Positions 48,994 through 60,605 of a DNA stretch of 64,000 bases are shown piece by piece. Each line of letters opens with the position of its first letter. Within the stretch, counting starts at the first letter, position 1. Origin of the DNA: Lithospermum erythrorhizon. Its lineage: Eukaryota > Streptophyta > Magnoliopsida > Boraginales > Boraginaceae. The notes beneath the pieces were generated by a model. That model searched no databases. It saw nothing but the letters and a program-made list of their open reading frames with translations, and was not told the DNA's origin. The DNA is taken from the NCBI GenBank assembly GCA_019722365.1, contig JADFUC010001680.1, forward strand, positions 868,001 to 932,000. Direction: 5' to 3'. The position numbers and the translations under genes are program-made.

Positions 48994-49773
48994 ATGGAGA
49001 TCTTCAGACCACCACACCCTCCTACAAAACAAACATCAAACACAACCAAAAATGCACCCCAAAGAGACTTCTTAACTCATGTTGAACAATACTTGTCCAA
49101 ACGAGACAGTATCGATAAACTCCTCAAAATATCACGATACGCTTCAAAAATCATCCTCTGCTCCTCATTTTTTCAAGAATCAAACAACCCTTTATCCGAA
49201 AACCTCAAATCATTCGAATGCTCCGTTGGTTTAAGCCGTAAAGCCCTCCGTTTAGGTAAATTCATTCAAGATATTAATGCATTTAGGAGCTCAGAATTTT
49301 GTTGTTTTCAAGAATTGATCATTTTTGTTGTAGCTTATGGTGGAGAAGGGTTGTATTATTTTGTGGAACAGTTTGTTTGGGTAGTGAAATCTGGGTTGAT
49401 TAGTAGAATATGGTTGAATAATTTGGAGAAATTGAGTGCTTGGTTTGAGATTTTTGGGTATGTAGGGAGTGTTTGGTTGAAGGTGAGGGAATTGGGGGAG
49501 ATTGGGATGGATGAGAGGTGTTTGGTTTCGAGCATGGAGGTGGCGGAGTTGAGGGAGATTGGGTGTAGGGAGGAGTTGGAGAGGTTGAGGAAGGTGAGGG
49601 AGGTGAAGTTGATGAAGAGGGTGGCTATTTTGCAAGATTTGGCTGATGGGTTGGTGGCGTTGGCGGTTGTGAGGGGTGGCAAAGGGCAGCTTTTGCAGCC
49701 TTTGGTGGTGTCGTTGGCTGGCCTCTTGTCGGCACTCATCAGTAGTCATAGAAATTGGTTTCTTGCTGATTGA
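48994..49773 (+). CDS. PEX11A: Peroxisomal membrane protein PEX11A, single exon, 259 aa
   Basis: Membrane-remodelling protein that elongates peroxisomes before division. The intact frame starts at an ATG in a strong plant context (GCCATGG) and ends at 49773. Family signatures are plain: QRDFLTHVEQYLSKRDSIDK and LLKISRYASKIIL (N-terminal amphipathic helix region, residues about 24-57), SVGLSRKALRLGKFIQDINA (about 77-96), and AYGGEGLYYFVEQFVW (about 114-129). The C terminus is AGLLSALISSHRNWFLAD, matching the SAIVSTHKNW-type ends of PEX11A proteins. The absence of introns is as I recall for Arabidopsis PEX11A (At1g47750, about 248 aa). The 3' half of the coding strand is strikingly rich in G and poor in C. 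A diverged copy of the last 45 coding bases lies downstream. The convergent EXS gene ends 579 bp away. Confidence 0.97.
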   Translation: MEIFRPPHPPTKQTSNTTKNAPQRDFLTHVEQYLSKRDSIDKLLKISRYASKIILCSSFFQESNNPLSENLKSFECSVGLSRKALRLGKFIQDINAFRSSEFCCFQELIIFVVAYGGEGLYYFVEQFVWVVKSGLISRIWLNNLEKLSAWFEIFGYVGSVWLKVRELGEIGMDERCLVSSMEVAELREIGCREELERLRKVREVKLMKRVAILQDLADGLVALAVVRGGKGQLLQPLVVSLAGLLSALISSHRNWFLAD

Positions 49774-49786
49774 AGGGCACGCATTG
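49722..49786 (+). repeat. PEX11A tail, source copy of a local duplication
   Basis: Contains the last codons and stop of PEX11A. CCTCTTGTCGGCACTCATC and TTGGTTTCTTGCTGATTGAA recur downstream at 49866-49931 with several changes. Confidence 0.85.
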
Positions 49787-50352
49787 CACATTATATTGGT
49801 AAAAAGACAGGTTCGCATGTTCAAACCCCACTAGTCTCTTGGCAGAGGGTGGCTTTCACGGCCATCCTCTTGTCGGCACTCATCCATACTCATAAGAATT
49901 GGGTTTCTTGATGATTAAAGAGCACAGATTGAAGTTAATAGACATAGATCCTCTGAAACACATGATCCCTTTGGAAAGAGGTAACAGGTGAAGGTGAAAA
50001 GGAAAAAAAGCAAACCAGCATTGTTGTTAGTGTAATGGATATACTAAGAAAGCTTTCATCTATTTTAATACCTAGTCAATATACTTGAGAATCATGAAAT
50101 GAACTGCATTTCAATTTACAATTGTCTAGTGGAGAAGTAAACATAAGAGAAATAAAAAGCAAGAGCACCAAAAATTTATCAATCCAGTTCTCTACGAAAA
50201 AGGAATTTCGGAAAGCCTATGATTCTGTGATGTTGATGAACATAATATTGGGGGAAAATTTGAGAAATGAGTAAGAAAAGAAATGTACTGATATGAAGAA
50301 GGAAATTTCTATCGAGAGAAATATGACAAGTGGGAGATGTTAGATGGAAGAC
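49774..50352. other. Shared 3' intergenic region of PEX11A and the EXS gene
   Basis: Holds the 3' untranslated parts of two convergent genes and the duplicated PEX11A tail. An AATAAA word near 50152 is a possible poly(A) signal for PEX11A. No other gene. Confidence 0.6.
49866..49931 (+). repeat. Duplicate of the PEX11A C-terminal coding tail in its 3' flank
   Basis: CCTCTTGTCGGCACTCATCC, CATAAGAATTGGGTTTCTTG and ATGATTAAAGAGCACAGATT mirror the end of the gene about 145 bp upstream. The copy would encode a similar SALIH..KNW-like end but has no obvious way of being joined to the open frame unless a splice event skips the first copy. Confidence 0.85.
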
Positions 50353-53300
50353 CTATACACTGTGATCATTGGAGTTCAGTAGTTTCTGTTCTTCAATTGG
50401 AATTTCTTCCATGGAGATTGAAGCATTTTGCGGTTTATTGGTCATCTTGTTCCATTCATTTTCTACACGGAAGTATACCCACTGGAACCTGCGTAGGATC
50501 TCTAACGCAGTAATGGTAAACAAGGTGATATAATTGTGGCGGAGATGAGCAGAGAGTTTGTATGTCCATGTGCATCGCAGGATCAAGTTGCTCGTTATCA
50601 CCCAAATGAAGACCTGCAAATTTTCAGAGGCAGAGAATAAACTTTTTAATTCCTCAATGTATATTGACACTGTAACTACAGAGTATTATAATACAAAATC
50701 ATTACACTGGCAACATATAGCATATAGATTAAGCAAAGAGGGATGACTTTACCCATTTTCTTCCATATACCAGGTATGATAGGATGTGTGGTTTATTGAA
50801 CTTGAAAATTCGAGTAAAGGAACTACAAATGAACAAAATATGCAGTTAGCAAGTGCAGCCCTTCGGTGCATAGGATAAAGAAAACCGGATAATTGTGCCT
50901 TTGTATCTAATAAGAATTATTTAGCTCGGCTAAAAAATCTCGATTCCAGAGCAATAATACAATAGTTGCATATAATTGATGGAGGAGAATGGTGCATCAA
51001 GAACAATTCGGCCTTCCAGGAAAACCGGGTAGTGGAGATGTGCAATTGTATAACATGCATGGCAAGGCTCAAATCCTGAAGATTCTTACAATCACTCTAA
51101 TATGAGTAAAAAGCATTGATTAAGATATTGCTACATACCTTAGATCCCAATCACGTGTCAAATCCCAATAAAACGAGTACAAGGAATTCACAACACTTGA
51201 AAGAAGCCATAGGGGCCGATAAATGCCAATCCACTTCTCAGGGAACACATGATATTTTAAGGCCGAAAGAAATATAACTGGCACTGCCGTTGAATACTTC
51301 AGAGCTGAACAAACAAAAGGAAACTAGTATGACTGAGCAAATAATGTGAATAAAATAAAAGCACTAATGGAAAATAAAACATGTAAAAGGAGACAAGAAG
51401 TAATGAAATAAGTTACCATTCAATAATGAAGTTTTCTCTTTAGTATCCTTGTACTGCCGAAGACATTGGAACAGACGAAACAAATAAGGTAAAACAAGAA
51501 CTACTGGGATTGCAACAGAATGACTGCCACAAATAGAGTCTGCTTCAAACCATGCAATAGTAGCAACCTGCACAAGTAAAAGTACACACGCGTTAACTAG
51601 TCTTGAAAGAAAAACATAGTTGCAATGAGAGGAAAAAAAAACAAGCTCATAGTTGTCTGATTGTCTCCAAGGCAATTTCAGAACAACTTAATGTTAACAA
51701 AATTTCATGATGATATCATTCGCGTAACTTGATTGTTGAGAAACTGACCTGGCGATGGACCATTCTGCAAACTGATCGCTCCAGATCTGAAAACACCTGC
51801 ATTTAGAGATCCAAGATATTATACACAGGCTATTCAAGCATAGCATATATTCAAATCTGGTGGAATATGAGGGAGATTCTCACCTTAGACATCGAGGTTA
51901 ATATATCAGCCAAAAAGAAATCAGCAAATGTTATTGCCTGTAAAATCAGACAAGAAACTTGTTATCAACATATAGGAATGATAAAAAACTATATGTTATT
52001 TTGTGCAGCTTAATGTGCATAGGATATTATTTGACTTTAATAAGTACAGAAGACTAGTGTTAATAGAGAGAGATCCTACTTAAGTATAAAAAAACAGAGG
52101 AAATTGTAGCTCTCGAGCATTATATTAAAAAATGCCCGATTCCGGCTTCGTATATTTTCTTTCACGAAAACAACAAAGGAAAGTCTCTATGACGAAGCAT
52201 AAAAATAAAAAAAAATTCAACTAGCGTTACACGAATTTTCAGAACTGCCTTTAAGAATGAATGATCAAAGACTACAATAGATCCCAATTATACATTGGTC
52301 TGATAATAACAACTATAATGAGTGATAAAACCTTATAAAGAAATGATGTACACTTTCATATCATAAAATATAGAGTTGCAAAACCCAAAATTTAGTAACA
52401 TTCTTAGCTTATAAATAGATGAATAAAGTTAAACTTGCCTGGAATGGGAACAATATCCTCCAGAGGGTTCTCAACAAAAAGTAGCGAGAGGATAGATAAA
52501 ATATATCAAAGGGAAATATCAGAATCATTGCAACACCAGCATACAAGAGAACCTGTGGTGAGAGAAATATTTCAAAATCTAAAAATAATTTCAGCAAGTT
52601 ATTGCTCAACATTTATATCTACAAATCATGCCTATAGAGGGAGCGTCTAATGTCCTGGATATGCTAAGAAACGAAGATATAAGACGTAAAAAAAAATTAT
52701 CACAACAACAATAAACCATGTATCTAGAAGAGGAAGCATCTATTACACTGGTTGAAATGCGGCCAGTGAAACTTCTCCATGAGAATAAAGATACAGATAG
52801 GTTGTCATGCTGGTTGGAACAATGATGGTCATCCAGGTAGCACACTGTGAGATAACAATATAAGGTCTTTGTTACCATATGAGGCAAAAGAGCAAAGAAC
52901 TATAAACCATATGACCCATAATGAATATAAATAATTCTACTATACTATTACAGGGTATATTTGCCATTATTGTGACACATGAAAAATATAGAGATACACT
53001 CTAATGCAGAACAAGAGGTAAAATAAAAAAGTTACAGTATGTTAATAAATTTATGACTCAACTATACAAGTGTTCAGAATGAATAAAAATCATTTCTGAT
53101 TGAAAAGAGGCTACTACAGATAGTTTAAAATTTGAAAGTCATTTTCAGTCAGAGTTTGCCACCATGAGTAAATCAGTGTCCTTCAGAGTCTCTGGCAAAC
53201 GAATTTCAGAACTGGCATTAACGCTCTCCTACTTCTTGAATTTCTGGCACACAGGAATACGTGTTTCAAATTGATGATCTAGCTTTTTGCTTCCAATCCT

Positions 53301-54992
53301 CATTCTGGATATGAACTCATATACATAATATATATATCATCTGGAGATCTAATATGGAAGAAGTAGAAATGTACAATTGGAACATGCAAAACAGAATTTA
53401 CACTATAAGCTTAAAGTTCAACTTACAGCAGAAGACAAACTTAAGTATAAGGATATTATTAATAGCAGCTTTTACATCAGAAGATCCAAAGTTCAAGGAT
53501 ATTTACTCAACAGAAGCAGAGCATCTTCACCTTTTTATTTATTTCATCAATCATGTGTAAAGATGAAATTTACATGTATACTAAAAAATACACATGGAAA
53601 GAAAACTATAAATGGTGTCACATCCATATAAAATTAGTATTAATGTCTCAGATAAATATGAGTAACTGACTGAAGTTACCTTCCATATTTCATTATGGGT
53701 GAGATGATTTTGATCAAGGTCAAATATCTTAGCATAGTTGACTGGAGATAGGGAAAACACCCACAAATTAGAACCCCATAGCCAAACAGCCAGTGTCTGT
53801 CAAACAACAACGAACTAAAGTTGACGTGTGATTATAAAGTATTTCAGAATAACACTACTAAAATGTAAACACTATAAGTCTGCAATTCAACTGAAAAACA
53901 GCATACCACAAGGAGAAGTGGATTATAATACAAGAAAGCCTCGTACAAGAATAAATCCCTAAGGTCAGCACTCATTCGCATGACTGAATCCCAACTAATC
54001 TGCGAAATAGTTCATAGACATTAATTTTATGCTGGAGAAGAAACAGCATTATCTAACATCAAAATATTGCGGTATAATAGCTGTTGAAACATAAAAGTAA
54101 TAGAACTAACCTTGCAACAGATATACCCCCAGATAAAAAATAGCAGTACCTGAAATATCAATCTATTAAACTAGTGCAACCAAATAAAAACAAATCTCTA
54201 AATTGCAGGTTTGATGGACGAATCAACAAGCATTTCAAATATATATGTGCATATATACAATAATGATAAGAGTAATGAGGTTCAATTAAGAGTATCTGCC
54301 AAAGGCAGGCTCTACATTTCCATTGCAGATATGAAAACCCAATACCAGATATGAAAACCCAATGCCAGAACAATAATTTTGCCGCAAACATCTTTAGCAT
54401 ATACTACAACAAATTAGGATGCAAAACCAAAAAATTTGATCCAAAATTCTCAACAGGTCTAATAACCTTAAATTCCATTTAAAGTAGCTTCATAATTCCT
54501 GATTTAAAGAAAAAAATCGAAAAATAAACACTTCAGCTTCATGTACACAAAATGATACCATCCTCCAGACACAAGATATAACAGACTAACACAACAATTC
54601 CACAAAATGGAGCAACTTTCAACTTTTTTCCATTTCATGAGCAAATTATTTTAAGATTCTAAAAGAACAATGCTTCAGATTAGACCAAAGCACTACCTTG
54701 AATCTCCATAAAAGTAAAGGAGATGGCATTATGGCAGCACTGCTCAATGGTGCGCTCCCCTTCATTTCATCCGAATCTACAGTACTCCAGAAGTTTTCTT
54801 CACTGCTATTCACCAGCTCATCTAACATATGGCTGACTGTTAGCTTTATACACAGAATCGCATCCAAAAACAAAACATAAGAAATGAAAAAAATGTGACT
54901 CTTATGTTACCAGAATCATAAACTACAGTTCGGCTTCCAGATTTCCGCAAATGAGGACTGTTCGGAGGAGCAGAATCATAACCTCCAAACAT
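50353..54992 (-). CDS. EXS (ERD1/XPR1/SYG1) domain membrane protein without SPX domain, complete, 476 aa
   Basis: Multi-pass endomembrane protein; closest known plant homologue from memory is Arabidopsis At5g35730. Exons in transcript order: 54911-54992, 54697-54836, 54111-54149, 53907-53999, 53680-53796, 52749-52844, 52439-52552, 51884-51937, 51749-51796, 51417-51567, 51139-51304, 50753-50822, 50353-50613; phases join into 1431 nt. It begins MFGGYDSAPPNSPHLRKSGS, with no N-terminal SPX domain, so it differs from PHO1-type phosphate exporters. Hydrophobic segments include VLLFFIWGYICC and VLLYAGVAMILIFPFDIFYL. EXS signatures follow: AITFADFFLADILTSMSKVF, VCRMVHRQVATIAWFEADS, YSFYWDLTRDWDLSSF and NLILRCTWTYKLSAHLRHN. 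All introns are GT-AG except one GC-AG (donor at 52438). The ERD1/XPR1 relationship suggests a Golgi or phosphate-transport link; the plant role is not certain. Confidence 0.95.
52433..52438 (-). other. Non-canonical GC splice donor (GCAAGT) in the EXS gene
   Basis: The exon at 52439-52552 ends FPFQ (CAG) and the intron starts GCAAGT, ending at TTACAG before 51937. Using the nearest GT, four bases later, would shift the frame and break the conserved FPFQ-AITFADFF join, so the GC-AG intron (501 bp) is the only reading that fits. Confidence 0.88.
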
Positions 54993-57239
54993 AGATGGAG
55001 GCAACTATCCCAAGGCGTGAAGTTATTTAGGTTGCCCAAGTGAATAGTTGAGACCGACAAATAGAAAACTTGAATGCCTTGTCAGCATTAGGAACACCAA
55101 CAAGCAGACTACGGTTTTGAACTGTAGAAACAAGGGAAAGAAACACTCCATAAGGGGCGAGAAGTACTGCAATAACATCACAATAGAGAAGATTCTACAG
55201 GTATCGAAAATATGGACAAAAAACAAATTTCACTTATTACGATAAGATGGTAAATGGTAGCACAGAATCAGAGTTATTTCCTCTAGAGTGGAATCTTTTC
55301 ATATTTAAAAAATGAACCAAGATCCTAACTTCTGCTTATTATTTTCTCCTATACACCCAAAACGTCAAGAGACAAATCTTAGATAATGTATCTTCAAAAC
55401 TAGAACAAAGCGTCAATTCACATAAAACAGAACCAGTAGGATATATTACTCGACTTCATCAAATAAGTTGACAAATTGTATATTGCATTTAACAGCATGA
55501 AGATAAACAAATCTAACATCTCAATCTAACAAAAGGCAAAACTGATCAAGATTCAAGAGCACCAATAAAAAAAATGCTAAATTCCTTCAAATCCACAAAA
55601 AACATTCCTGATTAGCAATAATCTCAAACAAAAACTCTAATGTTCTAGGATCAAAATTGTTTGCTGCCTCGAGAACATATCAGTAACGATACTAGATTAT
55701 GATCAATTAACTCACATTCTATAGTAGTACTAAATCAAATAATTAGGAAATAGCTACGATATACCATTTATCAAAACAATGTACTCCCTCCACCCCAAAA
55801 AGATTGTCAATTTCGATTTTCAACGGTCAAAACCAACAAAATTTGCTGCCTTAATTGATACACATAACAATAATTCGAATCAAACCCACAATGTTAATAG
55901 TAAAGTACGTTAACAATACTATATTCTCACTAAACATTATACAACACACACAAAAAATTATTCGAAATTTAAAAACTCAACCATAAAAATAAAAAATTCA
56001 ACAATATTATTGGGATTGAGTAATTAAAACATAATAAATCAAACTGATTCATATACCCAATTCCTTTAAAGTAAAAATCAACAAAAAAAATCCAAAAAAT
56101 TACACAAATTCAAAGCTCATAAACAAGATTCAGTAAGTAAAAAACAATTACAAATAAATTGAAACAGATCCAAATAATAAAATTAATCTGATAATTAACT
56201 AACATTTTATTGATTTGGGCATTAAATATTATTGAAATGTGAGCTAAACCTGAATTAATATGATTAATTTCCATGCAATGAAACGAAGAATTTATATGAA
56301 TTTAAAGGCGAGAGAAAGATCCGAATTTGTAAAGTTGCGGAATTAGAGGGAAAACCACGTAGTATTATTATGTTTCTTGCACCCCCTTTTCTTTATAATG
56401 GAACCCACCGTTGCTACTCCATTTATGAGCTGAACTGTTATACACACCGCAAAAAGCAGTAAAATGAGCAGGGGCCCAATTGCTGGCCACTGCGCGGCAA
56501 ATTTTACGATTCTTTGTATAAGCAGCCCGAATTTTTCGCATTAGCTTTGTGGGAAAAACAAAGAATTTTTGTTGCTTGTACAAAAAACAATTCGCTTGTG
56601 GCTTACAAATTAGGTCGTTTTATTATTAAAGCAAACGTTTGATTTATTAAGCTTGTTTAATTACGAACAAGCGGCAAATTGCTACTTTCCTTCACAAACA
56701 TAAACGTAAATTGATAGTTTGTCATGAGCGATGTTGAACTAAAAATGGCCCGAAGTGAATCATAAGTTGAATAATGTTATCGTATTTAAACACGATTAAA
56801 AAATAGTGAAGTGAATCATGGTTGAATAATGTTATCGTATTTAAACACCAATTAACATATTTGAGAAATATTAGCACAAATTTGAAATACACAACATTAA
56901 TTATTTATTATTGAAATTATCAAAATTGAAATTATTAACAATAATTATCGACATTCGACTAATTATCAAAAAAAATCGAAATTATGAAAAATTAAAATTA
57001 TTAACATTGAAATTATAATTAATATTCGCGGTCATAATTAGCCCGAAGGTAGTGCGATATAAGTACTTGATTGAAATAATGATTGCGTGGTTATAAGCAA
57101 ATAGATAATTCGACTTTGTTGGTATATAAACGTGAAGAGAATTACATTTTGTTGGTATCTGAGCTTATGTGGCTAATTAAACTTGTTTTAAAAGCGATCG
57201 TTTTAGGAAAAATCCGTCGATGTAATCTAATTTTAATAT
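54993..57239. other. EXS gene upstream region and AT-rich spacer
   Basis: Should hold the EXS 5' leader (possibly with an intron) and promoter. A frame at 56368-56583 on the minus strand matches nothing I know. The word AATTCGCTTGT near 56590 recurs near 59530, suggesting a dispersed repeat spanning 56.6-59.6 kb. Confidence 0.45.
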
Positions 57240-57900
57240 CTCGTTGCTTCTAAAATTTACCATATTCGTATTTTTCACAGATTTTGGCCAGTATTTTATA
57301 TTTAATAAATATTACCATTTTTTACGCATGTTTATATCTCATAATCTAAAATTAACCATATTTTTATAATATTAACATATTTTATCATAACCTAAAATTT
57401 TATCATATTTCATAATTTCATCATAATTTTATCATAATCTATATTTAGATTTGTTTAATCATAATTTCATAATTTTATTGTTTATAACCTAAAATTTCAT
57501 AATAATTTCATAATTTTATAATTTCATATTTCATAATCTAAAATTTCATAATTTCATAATAATTTCATAATATTTCATAATTTTATAATTTCATAATTTC
57601 ATATTTCATAATATTTCATAATTTTATTGTTTAATCATAATTTTAATCATAATCTCATATTTTATTGTTTAATCATATTTATAATTGTTAGATATGTCAT
57701 TATTTTCTGATTTCTCATAATCTAAAATTACTTAATATTTTATAATATTAACATTTATCGTAACCTAACATTTTATCATATTTAATTAATTTCATCATAA
57801 TTTTATCATAATCTACGTATTTCGTTGTTTTAATCATAATTTCGTATATTTCATAATTTTATCATGAATTGACCATATCTATTATATTTCCATAAATTCC
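57240..57900. repeat. AT-rich irregular simple repeat (TTTCATAA/TTTTATCATAA)
   Basis: Dense short repeats of TTTCATAAT, TTTATCATAA and AATCTAAAATT over about 650 bp. No coding potential. Confidence 0.8.
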
Positions 57901-58166
57901 TGATATGATAATTTCCTAATATATAATTCGTAAATTGATACTATTAAATACCTTGATTCATTATATTTTCTCTCAATTTAATACACAATTAGATTCGTTA
58001 CACTTTTAATAAATAAACACTTATTGTACTGTAATCATTTCTTGAATTCGAGCATTGCATATGACCATAAAATAATCGGTTGTCATATACTTGAACAAAT
58101 CTTTGAATTGACATTTCTTTAATTGGCGTCTTGATAGGTTGTTGTTTGGACGTCGCGAAATCGATC

Positions 58167-59347
58167 CATGCTTATTACACAATAAGCAATTTTTGTGTGT
58201 TTGTTGAATACTTGAGCATGGTATTAGCTTGTTTGATACAAATTGAATACATAAGCAGCTTAAATAAAATTAATTACTAAGAATGACTTAAATAATTAAT
58301 TACATAAGAAATATTAAATAATTTATTACATAGAATAGAATTAAATATATACACATAAGGAATGAAATAAATAACTAATTACATAAAAATAAAATAAATA
58401 ATTTATTACATAGGCTGGGTAAATAGTAATTCCATAAGAAGAAATTAAATAATTAATTACATTAGAAATAAAATTGAACATAATTGAAATATTATGACGA
58501 TTAAGAAATATTAGGTAATTTGTGATCAAATATCTCAATTAATACATATAATTTCAATAATTTCATAATATTTAAGACATAATCTCAATTCAACATGAAA
58601 AGAAAGTTTATTAACATAATAATTTTGAATAACAATTCAAAAATCAATTTTGGAATTAACAATAATTTGATAATTAATACATAATTTCATAAATCCGAAC
58701 CTAACAATAATTGTCGTCTTTGTTGTCTAATAATCCTTTCTCTAATTAAACGTTTAACAATAATCATGGCTCGAATTCGGTTTGTTTTACTAACAACCAT
58801 GACTGAAATCGACATGCGGTAACGATCATGGGATCGATTCGCTAGTATTATCATTTTTTATGTAATTAATTATTCAATACTTCTTACGTAATTAATTATT
58901 TAATTCATTCTTATGTAATTAAATATTTAATTGCCTTATATGAATAATTCATTCTTATCAAATTAAGGTATTTAATATTTCTTATATACTTAATTATTTA
59001 ATTCATTCTTATGTAATTAAATATTTAATACTATATGTAATTAATTCATTCTTAATAATTAATTATTTAATATTTATTATATAATTAATTATTTAATTCA
59101 TTCTTATGTAATTAAATATTTAATTATCTTATATTCAATTAATTTATTTTATTCAATTCTTATGTAATTAATTATTTAATATTTATGTAATTAATTATTT
59201 AATATTTATGTAATTAATTATTTCATATTTCTTATGTAATTAATTATTTAATTAAATTCTTTGTGTTTCACGTAAACAAACAAGTTAATATCATGCTTAT
59301 TATCTAACAAACACAAAATAGAATTTGCTTATTGTGTAATAAGCATG
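58167..59347. repeat. Foldback (long inverted repeat) of about 1.2 kb
   Basis: The outer arms 58167-58232 and 59281-59347 pair closely: GCTTATTGTGTAATAAGCAT on the right matches the complement of ATGCTTATTACACAATAAGC on the left, and both continue through AACAAACACA. Inner arms (about 58262-58480 and 58860-59260) pair through repeated TATGTAATTAATTATTTAAT units. The unpaired centre is about 58500-58850. No protein is encoded. Confidence 0.75.
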
Positions 59348-59771
59348 TAATGAATATTTTATTGTATAATAATAATCAATTTCGGTTGTATATTTATAAG
59401 CGAATTCGGTAGTTTGACATAAGCATTGGAAAAATTAAGCATTATGACAAACATGGTTTATAGTTAAACTCGTTCTACTTGAAACTTAAGCATGGGCATA
59501 ATTAAGCTTGTTCACCTTGTAATGAGAATAATTCGCTTGTTCAAAAGGGTAAAATAGTCACTTCACGTTCGCGTGTTCTTTGTTTTAATTATTATTGTAT
59601 ATTGTTGCCCACTATGAGTGTGTATTGTGTAGATCACGGGTTGGGTTGAATGTCGGTTCTGAAATCATAGTTGCCAGTTAAATTATGCTAGAGTAAGAAT
59701 GGGTGTGGCGTGTTCGATCGAGAAATTGGCGATAAATGAGCGAACTCATGACCTTTTGGTATGACTAGCGG

Positions 59772-60590
59772 TGTTGGAATGAGATATTAGATACTCATAA
59801 ATATACTCGTTGAATAATTTGATTGTACAACCGATTTACTTACATTTAATTATATTCAAATAATATAAGTTCACATATATGTTCGATTGTTAAACGATTG
59901 ACATATTAAGATTAACTCGCATTGACATTAGGAGTTATGATGACTTCTTAGGTCCATTTCATGAAATCTATATATTAATACTATATTCGGTTAGCATAAG
60001 TTAATATATTACTCTTGTCGATCGAGCCTAAGAGGCCATGGCGATAACGTAGTCAGCTATAATACGATTATAACTTCCCGAGTTAAAGAAGTGTAACTAT
60101 AAGGAAATATTGGGGGAAACTCAGGTATGAAATTTCAACCTAGCCTTTGAAATCAATGAGGAAAAAGGAGGTTTAGAGATATTTCTCGTTATTACTTTGA
60201 ACCCTAAATTTTAGGGCTTGAGAGAGGAGGTGGAAGAGTATTGTCGACATCCTGAATTTTAGGGCTTGAGGAAAAGCCTATATATAAGGGTCTAAGTTCA
60301 TGACAAAACTTGATATTTTATTATATCTCTCCCGTCCCTCTCTTGTTCGGCCGTATGGGAAGAAAAAACACATGATTTTTCTTCATCCTATTTTCTTTGT
60401 TGCTAATTGTTCTAGTAAACCGTCAGAATGGTTTGATCGATAGTTGAGTGGGGATTATTCTTAGGGAACAATCCATTTACAACTTGAGTTGTAGGTACAT
60501 GCAATCTTTGATTATGCTTGTTTTATAATCTCGTAGAATTCACATTGTCCCGGTTTAGATAACTGTTATTTTAATCCGTAAAATCCAACA
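59772..60590 (+). repeat. 5' LTR of a copia-type retrotransposon
   Basis: Starts TGTTGGAATG and ends AAATCCAACA (819 bp), the usual copia LTR ends. A primer-binding-site-like sequence follows at once. An internal CTATATATAAGGG near 60290 is a plausible TATA box. No gag or pol was recognised before the hAT remnant that follows, so the element is truncated or non-autonomous. Confidence 0.75.
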
Positions 60591-60591
60591 G

Positions 60592-60605
60592 TGGCATCAA
60601 GAGCC
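60592..60605 (+). promoter_or_regulatory. Degraded tRNA-Met primer-binding site of the LTR element
   Basis: TGGCATCAAGAGCC lies two bases after the LTR end. The expected initiator-tRNA site is TGGTATCAGAGC; one substitution and one inserted A separate them. Confidence 0.75.

Noticed and set aside
49291..49824. 177-aa open frame on the minus strand
   Set aside because: It lies antisense to PEX11A and arises from the G-rich, C-poor coding strand. Low-complexity proline, histidine and asparagine composition with no family match.
56368..56583. 71-aa minus-strand frame upstream of the EXS gene
   Set aside because: No family recognised, no conserved start context, and it lies in repeat-like spacer.
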